A DNA stretch of 64,000 bases from JANQQZ01 sp039187315 (GTDB taxonomy: Bacteria; Planctomycetota; Phycisphaerae; Phycisphaerales; UBA1924): positions 32,042 to 96,041 of the forward strand of contig JBCCZQ010000002.1 of assembly GCA_039187315.1 (NCBI GenBank), given 5' to 3'. The notes under the pieces were generated by a model that was given only the letters and a program-made list of their open reading frames with translations, had not been told where the DNA came from and searched no databases. How positions within the stretch are numbered: the stretch's first letter is position 1; every line of letters starts with the position of its first letter. The position numbers and the translations under genes are program-made. Below are positions 1 to 6,680 of the stretch, one piece after another.

Positions 1-1202
1 GCTGAACCCGGATCCTCGATCCCGCCGTTGACATCGCCGGGTGTGCGCTCGAATGCACCACCGGCCCCCTTGTCCGAGCTCTCCTCCCGGACGACCCACT
101 CGTAGGAAAGGTTGTCTCCATCGGGGTCGGTAACCGAGACAGAGGCCGTCCACTCGGAGCCCGGCGCAACAGTGGCGAGGGCAAGATCGGATTCGATGGC
201 CTCGACGAGGGGCGCACGATTCTCTGGTTCGCGACCGGACCACACACGGGTCATGGCATCGACAGCCGCGGTCTTCTCACCGGTCTCGAGAATCATGCTG
301 TACCACGTGTCGGTGCGTTCCTGCTTGTTGCCCCAGAGGAAGACGTAGCCCCCGAGCGCTCTATCTGGCACATCGGTGACACCGATCCGGTGCATGGATT
401 CGTACGTCCGCGACTTGGGGCCGGATGGTTGCTCGATCTCGGCGCCCCAGGGTGTCGAATCGACTTCCCAGTGACCGATCGGGCCATACTCGGTGGCAAG
501 GTAAGGGCCGTCGTAGCCCTGGCTGAGCAGGTCCGTGGGAACGACCGCGAGCCCGCCGTAGGCGTTGACACCCAGCAGGTCGATATCCGGGCAGTGCTGC
601 GCAAAGAGAGCGGCCTGATCGGGCCAGATACCAGCGAGCACTGTCATGGTTGGGTGGTGTGGATCGACTTCCTTGATCGCTTTCGCGACGCGGTTGAGTT
701 CCTGAAAGGCTCGCACGCGGTCGTCGCCGGCGACCTCGTTGCCGACCCCCCAGATCAGCAGGGCGGGGTGATCCTTCCACTCGCGCGCAAACGCCCGCGC
801 GCGCTCGAGCTGCGCTTCGACTTGTGCAGGATCGTCATAGTCAAGCGTGCCTGGCTTGAAACCGCCCGGCATGTGATCGATCCAGAAGCCCGCGCAGACG
901 GTCAATCCCAGCTCGTGCGCACGGTCCATCAGTGACATCGTTCTGCCGTCTGGCCAAGTGACCGGCTCGAGCTGGTCAGCGCCCCAAGTGCGGATGGAAT
1001 TCCCACCAGACTCGACCAGCAGTTCCAGGTGACGCGTACCGCCAGCACCCTTAACGTAGTACGGCTCTCCGCCGCGGAGCAAGCGGTACCCGGCGTCGGT
1101 TTTCTCCACGGTGACCGGGATGGCTTGCGCCCGTGCCGAAGATGAAACCCAGAAGAGCGTCAGCAGCGCGCCGACACGGCAAACAAGCTTCGGTGTATTC
1201 AT
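1..1202 (-). CDS. Secreted glycoside hydrolase, GH2-like TIM barrel (3' end beyond window)
   Basis: The gene starts at the ATG at 1202-1200 and runs off the left edge of the window, so about 400 codons are visible. The N-terminus is a signal peptide (MNTPKLVCRVGALLTLFWVSSSARAQA). The next part reads as a TIM barrel of the glycosyl hydrolase 2 C-terminal type: RTWGAD near residue 72, the acid/base motif WGVGNE (Glu near 156) and the nucleophile motif YLATEYG (Glu near 238). After about residue 330 a PKD/Ig-like segment begins (VTDPDGDNLSYEWVV). It should cleave a beta-linked sugar outside the cytoplasm, but the substrate cannot be told from sequence. The terminator at 1217-1253 separates it from the upstream gene on the same strand. 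GH16 and GH3 genes lie within 10 kb, so a role in polysaccharide use is likely. Family assignment is fairly sure; specificity is open. Confidence 0.75.
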   Translation of the reverse strand, partial: MNTPKLVCRVGALLTLFWVSSSARAQAIPVTVEKTDAGYRLLRGGEPYYVKGAGGTRHLELLVESGGNSIRTWGADQLEPVTWPDGRTMSLMDRAHELGLTVCAGFWIDHMPGGFKPGTLDYDDPAQVEAQLERARAFAREWKDHPALLIWGVGNEVAGDDRVRAFQELNRVAKAIKEVDPHHPTMTVLAGIWPDQAALFAQHCPDIDLLGVNAYGGLAVVPTDLLSQGYDGPYLATEYGPIGHWEVDSTPWGAEIEQPSGPKSRTYESMHRIGVTDVPDRALGGYVFLWGNKQERTDTWYSMILETGEKTAAVDAMTRVWSGREPENRAPLVEAIESDLALATVAPGSEWTASVSVTDPDGDNLSYEWVVREESSDKGAGGAFERTPGDVNGGIEDPGS

Positions 1203-1216
1203 ATCAGCAATCCCCC

Positions 1217-1253
1217 TTAAAAAACGCAGCCCAGGGTAGACCCCCAGGCTGCG
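1217..1253 (-). terminator. Rho-independent terminator after the dockerin paralog
   Basis: On the minus strand a perfect 7-bp stem (CGCAGCC pairing with GGCTGCG, 1247-1253 and 1225-1231) is followed by a run of six T (1219-1224). It lies 30 nt past the stop codon at 1283. Confidence 0.8.
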
Positions 1254-1282
1254 CGTTGATAGATCAGGCTGTCATCAGCTGA

Positions 1283-2227
1283 TTAGAGGTTGGGGCACTC
1301 GGAAAGCGTACCGCCCGAGAGCGCGTTGGTGAACTCGGTGACCCAGGCGAAGAAGTCCGAGTCGTTGCAGTTGCCGTCGTTGTTCACGTCGCAGGCGGTG
1401 AGCTGCTCGGGCGTCTGCGGGCTCGCGGTGAAGGCGGTGACCCAGGCGAAGAAGTCGGAGTCGTTGATCGAGCCGTCGTCGTTCACATCGCCGCAAAGCC
1501 GATCATCGCCGCCGCCGCCGATTGTCGGCGTCTGGCTCAGGACGATGTTGTCGTAGAACATGCCCGAGGCGTCAAAGTTGGTCGCGCTGCTCTCGAAGCC
1601 GATCTGGAACAGTTGGCCCTCGAGCAGCGGATCGGTCAGATCAAGGCTGATCTCATACCGATCCCAGTTGACGCCGACGACCGCGCTGGAATCGAAGACG
1701 ATGCGGTTCGTCTGGGCGAATCCATTGGCGGGGTCGATGGTGGCGATGAACGCGGTCGCGGTCGAGCTCGGGGCCTCGGTGATGTTGCCGAGCTTCGAGT
1801 CGAACGAGAAGTACCACGTCTGACCGATGTTGCCGGCATCGATCGTGTACTCGCGGAACGTGTTCGCGCTGATGGTGTTCCCGTTCCCATGATCGCCGTT
1901 GTTGTAATCGCTGAAGACCGAGAGCACGCGGTCGCCCTGGGGCGGGCCGCCCTGGCCGTCAACGACCGCCTGGAACGCCGACCCCTCGTTCAGGGCCGGG
2001 AAAGCGAAGTAGTTGTACAGGAAGTTGCCGAAGCCATCGAAGACATTCGCGCCGACGATCCAGCCGTCGCCGGACAGCGAGCATTCCTCCGTCCCTTGGA
2101 TAGCGACCGGGAATGTCTCGAAGTTTTGATCGTACTCGGCGACGATACCGTTGTTGGTAATCGTGCAGTTCTGGGCCGTCGCGGTGCCGGCGGCAAGCAT
2201 GAGGGCTGTACACAGGGCGGTCTTCAT
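1283..2227 (-). CDS. Secreted protein with C-terminal dockerin-like repeats (paralog A)
   Basis: The likely start is the ATG at 2227, because GGAGAG lies just upstream and a signal peptide follows directly (MKTALCTALMLAAGTATAQ); the product is 314 aa. The ectodomain (about residues 20-225) belongs to no family I recognise. It shares long blocks with the next gene upstream on the strand: DGW(I/L)VGANVF, LYNYFAF, GNITEAP, TIDPANGFA, GQLFQIGF and FYDNI. The C-terminus has two EF-hand-like repeats, CGDVNDDGSINDSDFFAWVT and CDVNNDGNCNDSDFFAWVT, followed by a Cys near the end (SECPNL). This is the GC-type dockerin style of Phycisphaerae, thought to attach or sort exported proteins. The gene follows its paralog by 114 nt with a hairpin between them. 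The function of the ectodomain is unknown. Confidence 0.75.
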   Translation of the reverse strand: MKTALCTALMLAAGTATAQNCTITNNGIVAEYDQNFETFPVAIQGTEECSLSGDGWIVGANVFDGFGNFLYNYFAFPALNEGSAFQAVVDGQGGPPQGDRVLSVFSDYNNGDHGNGNTISANTFREYTIDAGNIGQTWYFSFDSKLGNITEAPSSTATAFIATIDPANGFAQTNRIVFDSSAVVGVNWDRYEISLDLTDPLLEGQLFQIGFESSATNFDASGMFYDNIVLSQTPTIGGGGDDRLCGDVNDDGSINDSDFFAWVTAFTASPQTPEQLTACDVNNDGNCNDSDFFAWVTEFTNALSGGTLSECPNL

Positions 2228-2301
2228 TGCAATCTCTCCGAATGCCCAGGCCACGAGCGGGCCGGGTCTTGTGCTGAAACGGTGACACGAGTGGGAAAGG
2301 C

Positions 2302-2327
2302 CCCGCGGGCCGGGTTGGGCCCGCGGG
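2302..2327 (-). terminator. Strong hairpin between the two paralogs
   Basis: A perfect 10-bp stem (CCCGCGGGCC with GGCCCGCGGG) and a 6-nt loop lie 14 nt past the stop of the PEP-CTERM gene. On the minus strand only a short T3 follows, so it may be an attenuating or RNA-stabilising hairpin rather than a full terminator. Confidence 0.55.
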
Positions 2328-2341
2328 ACAGATAGGACGGA

Positions 2342-3064
2342 TCAGGCGCGGCGACGGCGGGCGGCGACGAGGCCACCGAGGCCGAGCAGCGCGGCCGACG
2401 CGGGGGCCGGCACGGCGACGTTGATGTTGTCGTAGAACACGCCCGACGACTCGAAGCTCGTGGCCGTGTTGAGGAAACCGATCTGGAAGAGCTGGCCAAC
2501 GAGGCCCGCGTTGATGTTGAGCGAGATGCTGTGGCTGCTCCACAGCGTGCTGAACTGGTCGTCATCGATCCGGAGGAAGTTGGTTGTGGCGAAGCCGTTG
2601 GCCGGATCGATGGTCTTGATGAACGCGCTCGCTGTCGAAGCGGGTGCCTCGGTGATGTTGCCGAGCTTGGCATCGAACGAGAACTCGATGGTCTGGCCGA
2701 CGTTGCTCGCGTCGATGGCAACCTCACGGAAGACGTTGGCCTCGATAACGCGGCCGAGGTTGTGGTCGGCGTTGTTGTAGTCGTTGTAGACCGAGAGCTG
2801 CTGGGCTCCCTGCGCGGGGCCGCCCTCACCGGAAGCAACCGCGGAGAAGGCCGCTCCGCCGTTGGGCGCCACGAACGCGAAGTAGTTGTAGAGGAATGTG
2901 GTGCCATCTGGCTCAAAAACGTTGGCCCCGACGAGCCAGCCGTCGTTCTCGAGGGCTTGCGCGTCTGTCTGGACCAGGCCCTCGAAGTCCTGCGAATAGT
3001 TCACGATTTGAGCGGTCGTGCTGCCCGCGGCCGCGACCATCGCGGCGATCATGAGGTTCTTCAT
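2342..3064 (-). CDS. Secreted PEP-CTERM protein (paralog B)
   Basis: The start at 3064 is set by AGGAG 8 nt upstream and by the signal peptide MKNLMIAAMVAAAGSTTAQ; the product is 240 aa. The ectodomain matches that of the gene at 1283-2227, with roughly half the residues identical by eye, and both carry LGNITEAP, TIDPANGFA and GQLFQIGF. The C-terminus differs completely: VPAPASAALLGLGGLVAARR plus a final Arg cluster is a PEP-CTERM signal, which in other bacteria is handled by an exosortase in the membrane. No exosortase gene is in the window. The ectodomain function is not recognised; the fold may be a beta-sandwich of the kind common in PEP-CTERM proteins, which is inference. It is in tandem with its paralog and downstream of a pseudopilin on the same strand. 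Confidence 0.75.
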   Translation of the reverse strand: MKNLMIAAMVAAAGSTTAQIVNYSQDFEGLVQTDAQALENDGWLVGANVFEPDGTTFLYNYFAFVAPNGGAAFSAVASGEGGPAQGAQQLSVYNDYNNADHNLGRVIEANVFREVAIDASNVGQTIEFSFDAKLGNITEAPASTASAFIKTIDPANGFATTNFLRIDDDQFSTLWSSHSISLNINAGLVGQLFQIGFLNTATSFESSGVFYDNINVAVPAPASAALLGLGGLVAARRRRA

Positions 3065-3186
3065 CTCTGATACTCCTGTCTCTCTCTTGGGCTCTCGCCC
3101 GTGTGCGGCCGAGCAGTCCTTTCTGCCCGGCACTTGGAATGCAATCGGCGACCCGGTGTCTCACGTCGGGTGCCGAGGGATGACGT

Positions 3187-4191
3187 TCAGCGGTTGCCGG
3201 ATGGCGGATCGTTTTCAATACGGCGGTCGTCCGGCGTCCAGAGTGCCCGATAGGAGCTGCGCCCATTTCCCTCGGAGAGGTCGACCAGATCGTTGTAGTC
3301 GATCGAGCGTGCGCTGCCGTCGGCGAAGGCGAAGCCCGACTTGCCCTCGAGTGCCTGGAACCTGTTGGTGCGGCCGGCGTGGCGGTAGTACGGGATGTAC
3401 GAGGCGACTTCGCTGGCAGGCCCGTCGAGTTCGTCCGCTCCCTCGGTTTCCCAATTGCCGAAGAGATCGCTAGGCGTCACCCCGCCATTATCGAGTTCGA
3501 AGCCGAAGCGAACGCCGGGCAGCCCCTCGCCGCCAAACGTTTCCTGCGTGTAGCCGAGGCCCTCATCACCCTTGATGAAATTGCCCCACGCGTTGCCGAT
3601 CAGGATCACATCGGACCCGTAGAGGACATCATCCTTGAACCGGCGACCAAGGCCAGCGTTCGACGCGCCATTCAGTTCTCCAGGCTTGATCGCACGGAAA
3701 TTGCTCGCGGTGCCAACGGCGCGAACGTTCACGTACGCGGAAGCCCAGTAGTTCATCGCGTAGGAACGGCCGCCGCCGATGTGGTTCGGGTTGAGCGCTA
3801 CACCGCCCGCGACGTTGGGCGCCGGGCCGGAGAGCGTGTCGAGATCGGCGAATTCGATGTCACCGAAATCGAGCGATGGGATGATGTCCCCGATCACATC
3901 GATATCGAACCACCGACGGCCCTGACGGTTCTGGTTGCTCCCGAGCCGATCGAGGTCGAAGTGGTTCGGCGGGAAGAGCCCATCGTTATCCTGCGCATAC
4001 AGGATGACGCCCTGCGCGAGCTGACGCTGGTTGGTCAAGTCGAGCGTGTTGCGGGCCGAGAGCCTGGCCCGGCCGAGTGCCGGCAGCAGGATGCCGATCA
4101 GAAGCGCGATGATCGCAATGACAACGAGCAGTTCGATGAGTGTGAAGCCGCGCGACCGGCTCAGCGGCCGATACCGAACATTCATCAGCAT
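3187..4191 (-). CDS. Type II secretion pseudopilin-like protein (prepilin N-terminal methylation domain)
   Basis: This 334-aa protein begins with a short basic leader and the prepilin peptidase site SRGFTLIELL, then the hydrophobic helix VVIAIIALLIGILLPAL. The globular part begins ARNTLDLTNQRQLAQGVILYAQDNDGLFP, and a FADGSARSIDY motif near residue 295 corresponds to the H-X9-DG style tail of planctomycete pseudopilins. Such proteins are very abundant in planctomycetes; they are inner-membrane pseudopilins that may assemble into a secretion pseudopilus or act as exported receptors. GGGAG upstream supports the ATG at 4191; a second ATG lies two codons in. A candidate promoter is at 4233-4261. 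The secreted paralogs follow on the same strand and a GH16 gene is divergent, so a link to glycan processing is possible but unproven. Confidence 0.85.
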   Translation of the reverse strand: MLMNVRYRPLSRSRGFTLIELLVVIAIIALLIGILLPALGRARLSARNTLDLTNQRQLAQGVILYAQDNDGLFPPNHFDLDRLGSNQNRQGRRWFDIDVIGDIIPSLDFGDIEFADLDTLSGPAPNVAGGVALNPNHIGGGRSYAMNYWASAYVNVRAVGTASNFRAIKPGELNGASNAGLGRRFKDDVLYGSDVILIGNAWGNFIKGDEGLGYTQETFGGEGLPGVRFGFELDNGGVTPSDLFGNWETEGADELDGPASEVASYIPYYRHAGRTNRFQALEGKSGFAFADGSARSIDYNDLVDLSEGNGRSSYRALWTPDDRRIENDPPSGNR

Positions 4192-4232
4192 CCGTATCTC
4201 CCTGGGGGCCCCGTTTATGGGGTCGAAAAACG

Positions 4233-4261
4233 AGTGTCGTGACTCGCCACAGCCTTGTCAA
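4233..4261 (-). promoter_or_regulatory. Candidate sigma70-type promoter of the pseudopilin gene
   Basis: On the minus strand a perfect TTGACA (4256-4261) is followed after 17 nt by GACACT (4233-4238). The expected start would give a leader of about 35 nt before the ATG at 4191. Confidence 0.4.
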
Positions 4262-4297
4262 GATAGAATACGGCCACTCTGAGAGATCGGCCTGCAT

Positions 4298-4418
4298 GTA
4301 TACAATGCGATTGCAAAGTTTTTGGCTATGGACCTAGTCCGGAGCGCAGCGTCCGGTATACGTGCGTATCCAACTCGCCCATTTTTCGGACGTATGGCTC
4401 GACTGCCGCGGTGTATAC
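4298..4418. repeat. Three evenly spaced GTATAC palindromes
   Basis: GTATAC occurs at 4298-4303 (inside the 8-bp palindrome TGTATACA), 4356-4361 and 4413-4418. The start-to-start spacings are 58 and 57 bp. They sit between the two divergent promoters and could be operator sites for a dimeric regulator, but six-base sites can recur by chance. Confidence 0.35.
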
Positions 4419-4519
4419 CCGGCTCGAAACCGCGTGATTGCTGAGCGCCCCGAGGTATGATCTGAGCGTCGACGCAGAATATGTCGGCGTCTCGTGGCGA
4501 GTCATTCCGGGAGCAATCG

Positions 4520-5977
4520 ATGACCAAGCGTGTGATGTTCGCACTGCTATCTGTGATCACAGCCAGCGCGGCCCATGGCCAAGGGCTTCCGGAATCGGCG
4601 CGCCTGGTGTGGAGCGATGAGTTCGACGGCAACGGACTCAACCGGGACAACTGGACGCCGATGATCGGCGACGGCACACAGTTCGGCATCCCGGGCTGGG
4701 GCAACAACGAGCTGCAGTACTACCGTGATGATCCTGCGAACGTCTCAGTGTCAAACGGCACTCTCAAGATCACTGCTCGACGCCAGGCGTTCGAGAACAA
4801 GGACTACACCTCGGCAAGGCTGCGCACGCTCGAGAAGGTCGACTTCAAGTACGGATGGATCGAGGGCCGCATCAAGCTGCCGAGCACCACGGGCATCTGG
4901 CCCGCGTTCTGGATGCTCGCCTCGAACTCGCCCTACGGAAACTGGCCCTTCAGCGGCGAGATCGACATCATGGAGTCGGTCAACTTCGCGGACCGGATCT
5001 ACGGCACCATCCACTACGGCGGGCCGAACAGCGTGCAGACCGGCGGCCAGTTCGCCGATGGCACCGACTTCTCCCAAGATTTTCACGTCTACGCCGCCGA
5101 GTGGGACCAGAACTGGATCCGGTTCTACATCGACGGACAGCTCTACCGCTCCATCAACCGAACGACGTGGTTCAGCGGGGCCGCGCCGATGAGCTTCCGT
5201 GCGCCGTTCGATCAGCAGTTCCACCTGCTGCTCAACGTTGCCGTCGGCGGCAACTTCCCGGGCAACCCCAACGGCTCGTCCGTCTTCCCGCAGACGATGG
5301 AAGTCGACTATGTCCGCATCTACTCACTGGACCCGGTGCCGTTCAACGGCTCGCCCGCGTCCATCCCGGGGACGATCGAGGTCGAGGATTACGATATCGG
5401 CTATCCGAATGAGGCCTTCTTCGATGTCGATGTGGAGAACAGAGGCGGGGCGTACCGGCCGCAGGACGATGTCGATATCGAGCCGACGGTCGGCGGCGGG
5501 TTCAACGTCGGCTGGATCGGTTTCGCCGAGTTCATGCGCTACAGCGTGGATGTCGAACAGGCCGGCAACTATCGCGTGACGGCCCGGGTTGCATCGCAGA
5601 GCACTGGCGGCCGGTTCGAGCTGGAATTCGGCGGCGAGAGCGTCGGCATGGTCGATGTTCCAGCCACGGGCGGGTTCCAGAGCTGGCAGGAGGTCGAGAC
5701 CACCGTGACCCTTGCTGCCGGTGAACAACCGATGCGGTTCATCAACAACTCCGGCTTCTTTGAAGAGTACAACGTCGACCGCCTTCGGTTCGAGTTCCTC
5801 GGAGCCGACTGCCCGGCCGATGTGAACTCTGATGGCAGCGTCAACGACTCGGACTTCTTCGCCTGGGTCACCGCGTTTACCCAGCAGTCGGCGGCATGCG
5901 ACGTCAACCTCGACGGAAGCTGCTCGGATAGCGATTTCTTCGCCTGGGTTACGGTCTTTACCAGCGGCGGCTGCTGA
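4520..5977 (+). CDS. Secreted GH16 endo-beta-glucanase with CBM6 and dockerin repeats
   Basis: The start at 4520 (MTKRVMFALLSVITASAAHGQ, a signal peptide) is supported by GGGAGC 7 nt upstream; the product is 485 aa. The GH16 domain (about residues 25-270) has the catalytic signature GEIDIMES with the three acidic residues near 147, 149 and 152, plus the typical FWML and YAAEWD motifs. It most resembles laminarinase-type beta-1,3(4)-glucanases. A CBM6-like beta-sandwich follows (about 280-425, IEVEDYD ... VDRLRFEF). Two dockerin-like repeats end the protein (DVNSDGSVNDSDFFAWVT, DVNLDGSCSDSDFFAWVT) and the last residues are GGC. It probably cuts beta-1,3-glucans such as laminarin at the cell surface, with the GH3 enzyme at 8542 as a partner for the products. 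Substrate is inferred. Confidence 0.88.
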   Translation: MTKRVMFALLSVITASAAHGQGLPESARLVWSDEFDGNGLNRDNWTPMIGDGTQFGIPGWGNNELQYYRDDPANVSVSNGTLKITARRQAFENKDYTSARLRTLEKVDFKYGWIEGRIKLPSTTGIWPAFWMLASNSPYGNWPFSGEIDIMESVNFADRIYGTIHYGGPNSVQTGGQFADGTDFSQDFHVYAAEWDQNWIRFYIDGQLYRSINRTTWFSGAAPMSFRAPFDQQFHLLLNVAVGGNFPGNPNGSSVFPQTMEVDYVRIYSLDPVPFNGSPASIPGTIEVEDYDIGYPNEAFFDVDVENRGGAYRPQDDVDIEPTVGGGFNVGWIGFAEFMRYSVDVEQAGNYRVTARVASQSTGGRFELEFGGESVGMVDVPATGGFQSWQEVETTVTLAAGEQPMRFINNSGFFEEYNVDRLRFEFLGADCPADVNSDGSVNDSDFFAWVTAFTQQSAACDVNLDGSCSDSDFFAWVTVFTSGGC

Positions 5978-6013
5978 GCCGAACGACTGCGAGCGGGCGC
6001 CCCTGCGGCGCGG

Positions 6014-6019
6014 TAGCAT
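6014..6019 (+). promoter_or_regulatory. -10 box (TAGCAT) placed for a leaderless mRNA
   Basis: TAGCAT ends 6 nt before the GTG start at 6026 and there is no Shine-Dalgarno sequence in between. Transcription would start at or next to the start codon. No -35 consensus is visible. Confidence 0.4.
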
Positions 6020-6025
6020 GCGGCA

Positions 6026-6670
6026 GTGACGAGGGATGCATCCACGCTGGTGCTCGTCGATGGCGATGTGCCATCGATGGTCGCGCTCGCCCACGCCACG
6101 GAGCGGCAAGAGGCCGCGGGAAGCGCGGCCGTCATCGCTTGCCTATGGATCGTGACCGGCGACGCTCGCCCGCGCCAATCTGCGGTACGGCGGCAGGTGG
6201 GCCTCTATGGCGGCGAGATGCTCGAACCCAGCGGCATGCCAGGCGGTGCCTCTGAGGGCCTGCTCGCAGCGACACGCCTCGCTCGCGAGCACGGAGCTGC
6301 AAGGGTTATCTGGCCTGTCCATGCGGGGGTGCCGCTGGATCCGGAGTCACTCGATGTCGAGCGGGCTGCAGGCATCGTTGAACGCTCGCTGCTGACCGAA
6401 CGGCTCGCTGCGATCGACGATCCCGATGGCGTGGTGATCGAGACGCCGCTGGCGGATCTCCGCGATGCACAGGTCGCGGAGTTGGCGGTCGACCAGGCCG
6501 TTCCGCTGCAGCACGCGTGGTGGTGGGGGAGCCGGGGCGAGGCCGCCGAAGCGTCGCGTGAGCGCTGGGAGCGCGCCTGGCAGGCGATCGGTTGCCCGCT
6601 TCCGGATGTGGACACCAGTACCAACGCAGGCCGAGTTGATCTACCGGGGCGCTCACTCCGCCGGGGCTAG
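6026..6670 (+). CDS. QueC-like (PP-loop) protein with degenerate active site
   Basis: This 214-aa protein starts with GTG. Its layout fits 7-cyano-7-deazaguanine synthase (QueC): an N-terminal strand and loop (LVLVDGDVPSMVALA), a central PVHAG region, and PLADLRDAQVAELAVDQAVP, which matches the PLIDLxKAEIVxLG block of QueC. The key residues are lost, however. The ATP pyrophosphatase loop SGGxDS reads DGDVPS, and the C-terminal zinc-binding Cys cluster is absent (AWWWGSRGE in place of the SCY...C..C region). It is therefore unlikely to make preQ0. It may be a pseudoenzyme or have taken on another role. The next gene, proS, starts 10 nt after its stop. Homology is judged by eye from a few blocks, so the family call is moderate. 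Confidence 0.5.
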   Translation: MTRDASTLVLVDGDVPSMVALAHATERQEAAGSAAVIACLWIVTGDARPRQSAVRRQVGLYGGEMLEPSGMPGGASEGLLAATRLAREHGAARVIWPVHAGVPLDPESLDVERAAGIVERSLLTERLAAIDDPDGVVIETPLADLRDAQVAELAVDQAVPLQHAWWWGSRGEAAEASRERWERAWQAIGCPLPDVDTSTNAGRVDLPGRSLRRG

Positions 6671-6673
6671 AGT
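6668..6673 (+). promoter_or_regulatory. -10 box (TAGAGT) placed for leaderless proS
   Basis: TAGAGT overlaps the stop codon of the upstream gene and ends 7 nt before the proS ATG, with no Shine-Dalgarno sequence between. Confidence 0.35.
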
Positions 6674-6680
6674 TGTCGCC

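Larger units (their letters stand above)
4192..4519. other. Intergenic region between divergent pseudopilin and GH16 genes
   Basis: There is no gene in these 328 bases. They hold a candidate promoter for the pseudopilin (4233-4261, minus), three GTATAC palindromes (4298-4418), and on the plus strand a -10-like TATGAT at 4456-4461 that would start transcription near 4468, about 50 nt before the GH16 start codon. No good -35 box accompanies the TATGAT. Confidence 0.5.

Noticed and set aside
3135..3186. Imperfect hairpin (CGGC-ACCCG with CGGGT-CGCCG) after the pseudopilin
   Set aside because: No T run follows on the minus strand, so a terminator call is not supported.
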